Assembly (NCBI GenBank): GCA_028689065.1
Contig: JAQTWX010000005.1
Location: 1 to 55,832 of the forward strand
Direction of reading: 5' to 3'
Length of the DNA: 55,832 nt
Source of the DNA: Candidatus Altimarinota bacterium
Lineage (GTDB): Bacteria > Patescibacteriota > Gracilibacteria > BD1-5 > UBA2023
In this document: piece after piece, positions 8,901 to 20,227 of the stretch
Layout of the letters: each line of letters begins with the position of its first letter
How positions within the stretch are numbered: position 1 is the first letter of the stretch
Notes under the pieces: generated by a model
The model's input: only the letters and a program-made list of their open reading frames with translations
What the model was told of the DNA's origin: nothing
Databases searched by the model: none
Translations under genes and position numbers: made by a program

Positions 8901-11900
8901 TTGGCTGAGTATATCATTGGATGTTTGTATTGGAAATACTTGGGAGTTTTACATCTGGAATCACGATAGATCCGATATTGGAAAGATCATTAGTGAATTG
9001 ATTTAATGGACTGAGTGCAGCCTTTGACATCTCAATAATAAAGGCGGTTTCCAACTCGAGATTTATAAAAGTTGTTACTTTAATAGCATCAACATAAGAA
9101 TAGGAGAATTGTGGAAATTCTATTTTAATGAAATCGGTTGGAAGTGTTCCATTTCGTTCTGTTATCTGAGCAATTTGATCACCAGCTCTCCATTCTGGAA
9201 CGAATGGATTAGTTTTCATAACACAAAGTACCTTTGCAATAAGCTTGAATATTTCCAACACTCAAGCAATGCTTGTTGGGAGTTTCGGTATAGTTGGTGG
9301 TGGTGGAAGATCTGGAAGTTTAATATCTGGAAGACTTGGAAGATCTGGGAGATCTGGTAAAGCAGGAAGTCTTGGTAACAAAGGAAGAGTTGGGATTCCT
9401 ATTTGTACCGTTGGAACATCTGGCAAAGAGAGTCGTGGAAGTGTTGGAAGTATCATCGGTACATAATTGGAATGATATTCTGGCAATAATATAGTTAGTC
9501 CCGCACGAATGTTATGAAGATCGAGCCAGATATCTGGAAGTTTTGGGAATGTAATAATCGGGATATTTGGAATAAGTCCAGAAATAAGCTTAAACATAAA
9601 ATGTTTAAGATCTTGTCGTTCATTCGCACAAGTTGCACACTCTTTTTCATATCAATAAAAAAGATCTACGATAAGTTGCCAGGATTTAAGAATAGCCTTT
9701 ATAAGGATATATAGTTCCACCCAAGTCTTAAAGCGTTGCCCATTGTCTGCTATCCATCATCCCATCATAAACTCAATGGATTCAACATTACAAAGAATCT
9801 GAGCTATGTATCGTTCTTTCCAAGTGAGATATTTGAGGAATTTTTCTGGAAATTTCTTATAATCTTCCACTATATTTATATTCTCTTGAAGAGAAGAAAT
9901 AAATCATTCTGTATCAAGTATAATTTGTTTATCTACTCCATTTACACTTCCAAGACGAGACCATTTTTCTTTTTTATCAGCAAGTTCATACTGCCATTGT
10001 TTGATAGTTAAATTCGCGTCTGCAAGCCATTTATCAAACTCCTCGGGAGAAAGTGTAGGCACATCAATATCTATCATCTCTGTCTCAAGTTTAATAAGAG
10101 GAAGATGTGACATAAAATCATATGCCGCTTTTATACCAGAAATATTTTTCCCTAAATCTCCACTCGTAGTATCAGCTTTTTTTCATTCCATGAATTTACT
10201 CGCAATATCTGCGTATCCGGAAAAATCGAGTCCGGAAAAATCCGGCAGTATAATATAGAGTGTCGGAAGACTTGTGATTTTATTAATAATCTCTTCTAAT
10301 TGATTATTTACCCAATCCATGAGAAATCATGGTTCTGCAGCAACTCGTTTATTTTTAATTTTGACAATATTTCCAGAATCAAGATTTGCAAGACCTGCGA
10401 GATCAAGAGAAGTTTCAAAATCCGATCCTTCTCCATTGAGTCCGATTCCAATAAGTGGTCCGGAAGAAATACTTAAAAGATTTCATTGTGCCAGGCTTGC
10501 ATTAATTTCTGGGAGATATGCATTATTTCCTGAAACATATTGAATAATATTTGCTCTATCTCTTGGGAGAAGAGTTTGATTTGATCAAGCTGATGTACCT
10601 GCTATACAAGAATTCGCATTAAAAGAAGGAGTATCACCGTTTCCGTTATCCACCAACAATCCTTGCGAAGCAACATCTCCACTCGAACCATCACCAGCAC
10701 AAGAATTTAATGGCTTAGCAACCACAATACAATTCCCTCATGGGACCAATGGAGAAACACCCTGAGGAGGAAGGTTTCCTGTAGCTCCAGCAGGTCAAAA
10801 ACACATCGCTGTACCTACCGCTCCTGTAATGGTCGGAGTAATAAAAAGACGAAAGAAATTAGACGAACTATTTGTACCAAGCCATCAACCAGCTCCTAGA
10901 CTATTTGACGAACAAGTAGAATCGAGTCCAATTGGGGATATAGGCCATACCATTGGTATAGGCATACATCCCCATGGTCCATAAATTGGAAGCCCTGTCA
11001 ATGCTGAAAATACCGGTATTCCTGAATCAGGAGTAAGAGACATGAGTGGCATTCCCATGATAGTCGGAGAAGATCATGGAGCTAGCGGTGCATAATTAAG
11101 TGGGGAAGTAATACATGAACCTCCTCAAAATCCACATCAGAGACCTGTTACAATCTCATCAATTCCATTATTTATCGCATCGATTTTCCCAGAACTTAAT
11201 CCCCCTATCTGTACATTTCCCGTTGCTGCATCATAGGAAACCACAGGAGTATTTGTCTGAGGAGTACGATTCGTATTAAAATTAGCAAGAGCTTCTGATG
11301 CATAGTTTGATAATACAGTCGATTCCCCACCATTCTTTAATGCTTCAGCACTTGCATTAAGCTCATCAATATAATCAGGAATGCCATTATTATTAAGATC
11401 AATCGCATTTTTCTGAAGCTCTTCCGGAAGCACAGAATTATCAACAAATACTTTTGTTCCTTTTTCATATGTTCGAGAATATGGCTGAATAGATCTCCAT
11501 ATAATGAGGTTTGCCCCGCACATATTGTTCGGAGAAAGAGAGATATCACCATATGTATCATTTCCTGATTCACCTCCTTCAAGTAATCCTACTTGTATCT
11601 TTCCAAATGTCACAGGAGTTGCTGTCACAAGATACTGTATCGTAATAGTTTCACTTGGTGCAATACTTGCAAAATCAAATCCATAACTAAAATTTCCTGT
11701 TGTAAGAGATTTGAGAGGATGCTGTTCTTGTTTTCCATTTCGAATAAGTGTAAATGTACCTTTTGAATCTTCTTGAAATATCTTCGCCTCATTAGAATCG
11801 AGATATACTGCATCTCGAAATGTACGAGAAGAAGTATTGGTAAGTTTAATCTCTACTCGAATTTTATCGCCTGTTTGCATAGTATCTCTCGTAGCACTAT

Positions 11901-14900
11901 CCATAATTCTATATGTCTTCTCTACTTTCAATCCTTTCCCTTCAGCAAAAGGTGAGTAAATAAAAACTCTATTACTTCCCGTACCAGAAACTGTTCCATT
12001 TCCAGATTCACTCACATAATTGAGTGAATAATAAATTACATTATTAATCAGCCCCTGATCTACATTCCCTGAATTAATAGTACTTGGAAGTACTAATCCA
12101 GTATAAGAAAAAGCTCCTCCGTCATTACGTACCTCCTTTGAAAGAATCATCCCAAGTCCATTTTCTATAAGTTTCTTAGTGAAAAAATGTTCGGTTTTCC
12201 CTGAGACTACTCGTGTACTTCCATAGAGTATATTTATCTCTCCACTATCATCAGTGGTGATAATATCTATCTTCCCATCTGCATCCATATCAAATATTTC
12301 AAGTTGTCGTATCTGCCCATGGAGGTCCTCAGTAATTCCTGATGTATTAATAATAAGAGGATATGTGCGAGTGAATTTTCCTGCGACATTATCTAAAATG
12401 AGGAGTCTCCCCTTTGAATCTGTAAGAGCAATATCGTCATGTCCATCACCAAAGAAATCACCTACTCATTTACGTAGTTTTCAAGCATCAGCAACATATG
12501 CAAGATATCCCATATCTTTAAAAGAACCTGCATAATTCATAAGAAGTTGTATTTTTCCACTTTCATAGAAAATAACAATATCAGATACTCCATCACCATT
12601 AGCATCGATTTTTTTATAGGATTCTATCTGTTCACCATTCCCAACCGTAAGCTGAGTTCCGATAGTTCTATCAAAATGAGAAGTTGATGGAACAATGTTC
12701 GGAAGATGTGAAACAGCATCTCAAAGAGTAATAGTTGAAAAGGTTTGATAAAATTTAGTTGCATTACCAATGGTAGTTCCTGCAGCCACTTCCAAAAACA
12801 TTCGGTTCGTTCCTTCCCATCCGATACCTGCTTTTTTTGGATAATTCTCAAGACTATCTGGATGAGCTGCTTTCATCATATAAACATTATCCAGATCGCC
12901 AATAGCACCTGCGGTCATATCTCTAAAAGCAAACATTATCCCCTCTGACCCCTGAGAAGATACTCCGAGATGTGTTTTATGAGAAACATATTTATTGGAA
13001 ATAGTTTCAAATACGAGCTTATTTTTATAAGTCGCAAGACCCACATTAAGTTCCGAAGAAGAAACCATTTCGATAGTGTCACTCGAAAATTTTATACCAA
13101 AATATCCCATTTGTACTCCTGCAGAAACTATCTTAATACCGAGAAGATTGGAAATTGTTGCCTGATCAAGCTCGAGATCTATGCCAAAAGTTTTTTCTAT
13201 TCTTCCATTCTGATCCATCTGAAGAAGTCGAGTTCCATTCGAAGAAAAGAGTGTAAGTCATCCGTTTTCTGCAACACTTGTATTTCCATTGAATCCTTTC
13301 ATAAATACTGTGGTCTCGGAAGATATCTCACAGTTTGTTATATCTGTACCAGAACCCGTACAAGGGAGAAAAGTAGTAACATTCGGATCTATATTCAGCC
13401 AAGCATTAGCTATATTTTCTTTTCTGTATGTATCATAGAAAGAAATATAACTTGTAGAGGTATTATTTGTAACAGTAGCTTGGAGTGCTGATGTATTATC
13501 TGTTGCTTGTACATATGTATATTTTCCTGCTGGAGTAAATCCAAACAATTCCTGCTCTTTCCATGGATTATTGAGAAGAGTAGTGACAGCTAATGATTTA
13601 GAATTATGATTAAAAAGAATCTCTCCTCCGAGATATTCCTTCTGAGTTATATCACCGTATTCTCCTCCGAGAAGTACGCTATACTGAGCATCGTAACGGA
13701 GAGTATCAAGTCTCGATTTATTAAAGATATAATACGTATCGAGAGTAGTAATATTTTGTGAAATCCCATTTACCGAAACGGAAGCTCCGGATTTATCAGT
13801 AATAACAAAACCATTAGATTCTAGACTTGGGCTCACAGTTCCGATAATATATGCCTTTCATGGAAGAGCGGTGGCTCCTATATTAAAATCAACGATACCA
13901 TTTGTAAAAGTATGTACGGTATTTGGAATGGTAGTATATTTCTGATAATCTTGTGGAATTTCAAGTGTGAGATTATATCCAGTCGCGAGATAAGCAATAT
14001 TTCCATATCGGTCATAGAGTGTTGCTCGAGTTGCATCAAGGTTTCCATCACGAGCTTCTATACGATCATATTTCTTCGCAAAAGTAAAGCTCATAGGAAC
14101 GTCCGGAAGAACGGTAATAATATTCCCTTCGACAGTATTGATTCCAGGAACTTGAACACTCATTTGGATATCTTTTGCTGCAATAGTACCTGGAGTCAAA
14201 ATAATATCTGCTTCAGAAACTCCGTTCACGATTTTAACAAATGGAGCACTAAGAGTTCCTGAAAGTTTTGGAAAATCAAGAGAAAGAATTCCGTTATATC
14301 CACTAATTATTTGATTGTTTTTATCGAGCACACGAACACGGAGAGTATGTCATTCTTTTCATGCGACAATCTGATCTTTATTATCTACTTCTACCTGAAC
14401 TTTCGCATAATCTATCGAACGAAGTGTAATAGTATTTGAAGCAATATTAACTCTGTCGATACGGAAAGAAAGATTCATTCCAGCACTTACTGATGCATTT
14501 GTTACAGTAAAACTCGTATATCCATCCGTGATATTCTTGAATGTTGTCACTCCAAGTTTCTCACCACCATCACCTATAAATTCTGCACCTCATGATATAG
14601 ATCCACTCAGCTTATACATCTCTCCTTGTGCGAGATTTCCAAAAGAATCAAGAACACGAACAAGAATAGTATTTTTTTGTCCAGCAATAAAGATATTGGA
14701 AGATGGAGATACTTCTATATTTGTAGGAAGAGCAGGAATAACGGTCATAACAATAGATCCACTAATCCCTTTAGAATCAGTAAACTCAAAACGATATACT
14801 CCTGATTTATTCAGAAGTGATGCATCATTGAAAATATAATTATTATCAGGTATATTAATAGGACCTTTAAGAAGAACGTTGCTTATATCATCATACACCC

Positions 14901-17900
14901 GAAGTATATAGGGAACGTTTCCTGAAAGAGCGATATTAGCTTTGTTGATTTTTCGGAGATTAAAAAGAATTCCATTTGGATTTCCGGCTGTAATAACAGA
15001 ACTAGAGATAAAATCAGTAGCTCCTGTTTTTATCTGACTTTGTACAGAGATACGTTCATAACGAACAGAAATAGTTACTGATTGTGATGTTTTATCTACA
15101 ACAACATTACCATTCGTATCTTTTGTAAGAATATGTGCGTCGAGAACTATATCAAAATCAGTATTCTTGCTTGTAAAACTATAGCTTGCGATACCGTTTT
15201 TTGCACGAATCTGCATCGGACTAAAGTTTACATATGAATCAATATTTGCGATGTTTGCAATTGCTCCTTGTCCTGCTCGATCATATACAACATTTCGAGT
15301 AGCAGTTCCATCTGTAGAAACTACTGTAAGTTTCTTGATATCAAATGAAACCATATTAAAACTATCGATATCGATAATTCTTCCGTTCTTTGTAAGTTCA
15401 ACTGTAAGTGGTACTGATTGTCCGTATCCAAAAATTTTTCATGGATCATTAAATTTGAGTTCTCCACTACCAATAAGTTCATATCCATCAAGGATACCAT
15501 TTTTATTGAGATCTTGTGAATTTTCAGGAGTTGCAAATGAAGAACTAGCTACTTGACCTCCCTTCTCACTACTCGACCCTCCACAACTTCCAGGACTGAT
15601 AGTTGGAGGAAGGATAGTTCCAAGCCAACAAGATATTGCTCATAGCCACTCTGAAATAGGAACTCCTCATGGTGGACCACAAGCGGGAGTAGAAGGAGTA
15701 GTCGTTCCATTACTCGCACTCGCGATATTTGTTCCATCAATAAGTCCCTGATAACTATTTACGCGATCTATAATTCCTGTTATATTTGCGGGAAGCGAAG
15801 CTTTTGCTCCTGGATCCACTTTTAGATACATATTTTTTGCGTCACCAACCGCTCCGATATAAGCAATCTCATAATCATTTTTCTTTCCATTTGCACTGAT
15901 ATTACTCTCTCCGTCAATATTCAGACTACGTTCCAAAGTATTACTGTATTTGAGAGTCGCATTTTTCATATTATTCCAAATCACTGACTCTGTCGCAGCA
16001 TTAAGTGCTGCAGGCTGGCTACTGAGAATTTGATAGAGATCAATATTCCCTCCAAGTGATGTAATCTCTGCAGTTTTTGCATCGAGAAACTCTTTAATTT
16101 TCTTCTGTGCACTCGGATAATTTAATTCGGAACCATTCAGAACGATCCGAAAAAGATTCGGATATACGATACTATGATGTATGAGATTTTTATCGAAAAA
16201 GTCCACATATCTTTCTTTATCGGAAGGAAGAGATGGGGTTATCATATCTTTAAGCTCTATAGCATATTCTTCATCTGTCGGAGATTTATGTTCCACAATA
16301 GAATTAGAAAGCGTTTTGAAACTATATGTTTTTGTATAAGCAATAGTTGAGGCAGTTCCATTATCTCCTCCATCATCTTTACAAAATTCTCCTGATTCTT
16401 TTACTATTACTCCATCGAGTTCTAGTCTCTGCTTCGTACAATCTTCAACGGGAAGATTATTTTTATAAGTGACGTAGTCAGAAAATGGAGTATCAAGAGG
16501 TATATGTACTGTGCGACAATCAAAACTAGTTCCATTATTGGTTTCTTTTGGCCAGTATTTTGGAACCATGTTCCAAAAACCACCATCTCCGCCACCATAA
16601 GAATCATGAACCATTTCGGTATATGGCTGGAGAAGCATATTATTTACAAGACAATCCTCTGCGGTTGCTACATGGAGAGAAGAATCTGTAGCAAGCTCTT
16701 TCGATCCTCCTATATCAAAAATAGGGCTTACAAAATTTTTATATATATGAGCATCAAGGGTCATTTCACCTGTCTGTATCTTTGTTTTATTCAGATTTAA
16801 CGGTGAATTTCCTCACCAATAAGAAAGAGTTTTGGAGCTTGTCTTAGAGAGACATGTCTGAGCATTGGGATTATTACTGAGAAAGTTTACATCTGGTTGA
16901 AGATTATTTATGTTATATCCTCGATTTGCCTCTACGATAACTCATGAATTTGTTGTATTTCCACGAACGATACTACATTGTTTTGCATCAGTAATAGTAC
17001 TCGCCTCTTGTCCGAAAAAATAATTTTTATAAACAAGTGTAACATTTTTACTATTAACATTCAGTGAACCTTTATTTATTTTTGTATCAAAAGTAAAACC
17101 CGTAGCAATCTTGAGTGGTTCTGCAAGTTGCGTTTTTAAAAGATTATCAATTGCTGATTCAAACAATGTATTGGTATCTTTGAGAGTTGTTCTCATGAAA
17201 AGATCTCTTTTTGCAATCACTACTGGAGTACTATCCACTCGTACGGTCGTATCACCATATCGACCGGTATTATGAATATATCGGAGAACATCTCCCATAT
17301 ATTTCGCATTAAATACTTCAAAAAACTGTTTTACTGACTTTTCGATAATATCTTTAGTTGTAATATCCGGAGTTTTGGATATATCCATGGTAGTACTAGA
17401 ATTGGCATCAATAAGAGCCTGAATGCCTGGTACTGTTATTCCTTCTGCAGCACTTTGTGTAGCATTATATATTTTTTGTGCAAGATATTTATTGAATCGA
17501 TGATATGCAATATCTTCAATATTTTCCAGATAGAGAAGATAGGATTTCCAAGAATCTGCACTTGCTGTTTCCTGATCATGAAGTGCATCCATGTAAAAAA
17601 CTCGTGGCTCAGTAGGAGTATTCTCTGTAGAAAAAAGTCCCTGTTTATTGTAAAAATCATGAGTTTTGTTAAAAAAAGCAACAAGTTCACTATTATTCTT
17701 AGTTACATCACCTGTATTGGGACGAATAACAGAATGCCAAATTTCTGGTTTCTCTTCGGTAAGAGTTTTTGTAGTATATTCATAATATTTTTTTGTTTGA
17801 TTATATATGAAACTCTTCATGTCAAAATCCACATAAGGATAGACACTCATAAATGCTTTTCCATCCTTATGCACAACAGGAAGTGGTACTTCTCCAATAA

Positions 17901-18240
17901 GTACTGTCCCAACGAGACGAGAAAGTCCAACTCCATCCCCTTCATAAAAAAGTTTCTCATTGATAGAAGCAATATTATAAGGATTTGTGGTCTTTTGAAC
18001 TGGAAATATAACAACTCGTGTATTTGGAAGATACGACTGAACATCCTGTGCGTACTGAAAAATCTTGGATTTTACCGCTCCCGTATAGATAGCATCATCT
18101 ACAATGAAAGATATAACATCCGCATTCACTTTAGCTTCTGCACGCGTAGAATCAAGCATTGGAAGCTGAAAAGTCTGGAGAAAAAGCAGAGAAAAAATCA
18201 AAAAGGAAGAGAGCCATTTTTGAATGCGAGAGTAGTTCAT
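5980..18240 (-). CDS. Giant secreted/surface protein, about 4,086 aa, with FG-GAP/VCBS-like and Ig-like regions
   Basis: One frame runs from ATG 18240 to TAA 5980-5982. I checked every codon column across the gaps and found no in-frame TAA or TAG, only about 40 TGA read as Gly. Residues 1 to about 36 form a signal peptide (hydrophobic SFLIFSLLFLQ, then SxRAEA). About 37-800 is a unique globular-looking region. About 910-1500 holds several beta-rich, Ig/invasin-like segments. About 1870-2000 has three FG-GAP/VCBS-like repeats, including DANGDGVSDIV and DMDADGKIDII. Near 2280 is DLNNNGIPDYIDE (TSP3-like). About 2882-2993 is a Pro/Leu-rich repeat, 3123-3294 is helical, and near 3411 is DVDKDGDSDIV. 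It is probably an adhesin or host-contact protein; the family is unknown. No sorting motif was seen at the C-terminus. Confidence 0.85.
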
Positions 18241-18256
18241 AGATTTGAATAAGTTT

Positions 18257-18288
18257 TGATACTATGGTAATTCTGTTCTATAGTATCA
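18257..18288 (-). promoter_or_regulatory. Inverted repeat in the leader of the giant gene
   Basis: The 9-bp arms TGATACTAT and ATAGTATCA are separated by 14 bp, starting 17 bp before the giant gene's ATG. The arms include TATGAT/TACTAT, which could serve as a -10 element. It may therefore be an operator or a 5' hairpin in the mRNA. Confidence 0.45.
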
Positions 18289-18436
18289 TATTTGGGTATT
18301 TTTGCAAAACATTTTCGAGGGAAAAAGAGAAGAAAAATACTCCGAAAATTTCGCATAAAAAAACTATTTAATTTGACTTTCGTGAATAAATTGTATTATT
18401 CAAATATTGACTTTTATAAAAATAGTTTTTTACTCT

Positions 18437-19276
18437 ATGAATAGTCCTTCTGATATTGCCAACATAACGAAAGAGCATCGTCCTACAATGGAAGCTCAAA
18501 TAAAAATTCTCTCACGCCTCAATGAAAATACAGGTTGATTTCATACCCTCTACTCTCTTCTAGATGAGACTATATGGAAATCTCCTACAGCACTTGCAGA
18601 AACATGGATACAACGAGTGGCAAAAGATGAATATGAAGAGCTTCTTGCGATAGATCAAGATTATGAAGTGAATCAAATAAAGGCACGAACCAGGAAAGAT
18701 ATATTACGTGCAACTACCTGAGAATTGATTCAGTATTATGAAGAACAATCTTTTTTAAGAAGAATGATTATAAAAGGAATTGTAGCTGATACTCTAGCAA
18801 ACAAGCTTCCTCCTAACGATCAGGATTGAATTATAGCAGCAGAACTAGGAATCCCTCCCAATGTATGGCAGAGTATGCTCTGACTCTTTTCCAATAATCC
18901 AGATTTTCTTCCAATTTTACGTCTTCCAGATACAAATATTGTTAAACATACCAATCCATCGGGGAAGATTGAATATACTCTTGTTACCCCTGAATGCGAA
19001 CCAGAAAAACTATTGCCATTTCAGACTATACCTGGAATAGAAATCGGGAAATACGTATATACTGGGACGGAAATAGATGATAGTACCGGGATAACTCTCT
19101 CTCATTTTCATATAGAGGTTCCAGCACTTGCAATAAGTGAGGATGTCCTAAAACGATACGCAGGTATGACCGTTAAGATGGAAAAAGAACGAACTGAAAT
19201 CAGAAATATAATACACCTACAATTTGGTGGAATCCCCGTATGGAAAAGACGATTTGGGAGAGACGAAAATAATTAA
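18437..19276 (+). CDS. Hypothetical protein, 279 aa, four UGA codons
   Basis: The frame runs from ATG 18437 to TAA 19274-19276. It passes four TGA codons (18536, 18719, 18827, 18881) that are otherwise the only interruptions. The product is soluble, without a signal peptide or membrane segment. The N-terminal half is helical and charged; the C-terminal half looks mixed alpha/beta (LPFQTIPGIEIGKYVY). I recognise no family. It is divergent from the giant gene across a 196-bp spacer that holds TTGACT at 18373 and TATTAT at 18394 (15-bp spacing, slightly short). A strong terminator follows immediately. Confidence 0.75.
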
Positions 19277-19281
19277 ATAAA

Positions 19282-19312
19282 TAATAATCCCCCGAATTTC
19301 GGGGGATTATTA
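19282..19312. terminator. Rho-independent terminator (bidirectional shape)
   Basis: The stem TAATAATCCCCCGA/TCGGGGGATTATTA has a short loop. It closes the 279-aa gene on the plus strand and could also end the minus-strand gene at 19383. Confidence 0.85.
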
Positions 19313-19382
19313 CTAAATCCTGTCATTCCAGAATTTTTCGGGCACAGATTCCTTAGAAAAGTGGAAAATATATGACTGTAAA

Positions 19383-20153
19383 TTATTCCCCTAAACTTTT
19401 AAGAGAATTGACTTGTTTTAAAAGTTCAGCAATTGATTTAATTGAATGTTTTGTAAAAAATACATCCTTGTCATCCTGAATATTTCCTGCACACAAAACA
19501 GAAAGTGATTTATTAATAAACTCCGTTTTGGTCGCTTTATTAATAATTTTCTCTTCGTCAGTTAAATTCTCATCACTCATGCTTAATAATATATTATGGT
19601 ATGATTGTGCTATAACTTTTCTGTTTGCATAATCATTTCTAAGTCGAGAATAGTATCAATATTGAGATGAAACAAACCACAAAACTCATATACCCAAAAG
19701 AGTAAGCGTACCACCCTGAATTATATGATCCATCCAGTTCAAATGTTCACTAATTAATACTATATGTCCTTCTATGAAAGTACCCCAAACTAATATAACC
19801 GCACAAAGCCATCATATCATTGATGTTCGGTAAGAATCTTCTTGGTTTTCGAAGGCTCTCGCCATCTTTTTAATTTCGAGCGAGTTGATTTCTTCCTGCT
19901 TGCTTTCGATAAGATTTTTAAAGTGAAATACTTCGTCTTCGAGTTTCTTTATATTTGCGTCCTTCTCCTCAATACCAGTCTGATATACCAAATTCGATTC
20001 TGTTAGCTTTTCAATACTTTGCGTGTGTCACAAAATATCCTTGGATAAATTAGAGATTGTTTCACTTGAACCGCGTATTTGCTCCTCAAGAGTCTCAATT
20101 TGGGACTTTTGTTCAATAATTTGTCATTCAAGCTTTTCAACTTTTGTTACCAT
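19383..20153 (-). CDS. Coiled-coil membrane protein, 256 aa, five UGA codons
   Basis: Only the last 65 residues are visible under the standard code. With TGA as Gly the frame extends upstream to an ATG at 20153 with no TAA or TAG, through TGA codons at 20124, 20028, 19812, 19686 and 19656 (plus-strand positions of the TCA). Residues 1 to about 130 are a long charged coiled coil (VEKLEGQIIEQK, IKKLEDEV). One hydrophobic segment (WLCAVILVWGTFI) and a second (LTLLGIGVLWFVS) follow. The C-terminal tail is charged and cytoplasmic-looking, ending LKSLGE. The topology suggests a membrane-anchored coiled coil. The function is unknown. Confidence 0.75.
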
Positions 20154-20190
20154 AAAGAATTTGATATTAGAATTAAAGTCTTCTTTAAAC

Positions 20191-20220
20191 AAGGTCCCCA
20201 CTCTTTCGAATGGGGACCTT
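20191..20220 (-). terminator. Terminator downstream of dnaK
   Basis: A 10-bp stem (AAGGTCCCCA with TGGGGACCTT) and a 10-nt loop lie just past the dnaK stop on the minus strand. Confidence 0.75.
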
Positions 20221-20227
20221 TAAAATA

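Noticed and set aside
5980-18240. A degenerate, multi-frameshifted pseudogene or 17 separate short genes
   Set aside because: All open pieces share one frame, the only interruptions are TGA, and no TAA or TAG occurs over 4,086 codons. That is not expected by chance in AT-rich DNA without selection.
19318-19360. Third full copy of the inverted repeat
   Set aside because: Only the first few bases (TGTCATTC) and a loose AGATTCC match; no second arm could be aligned.
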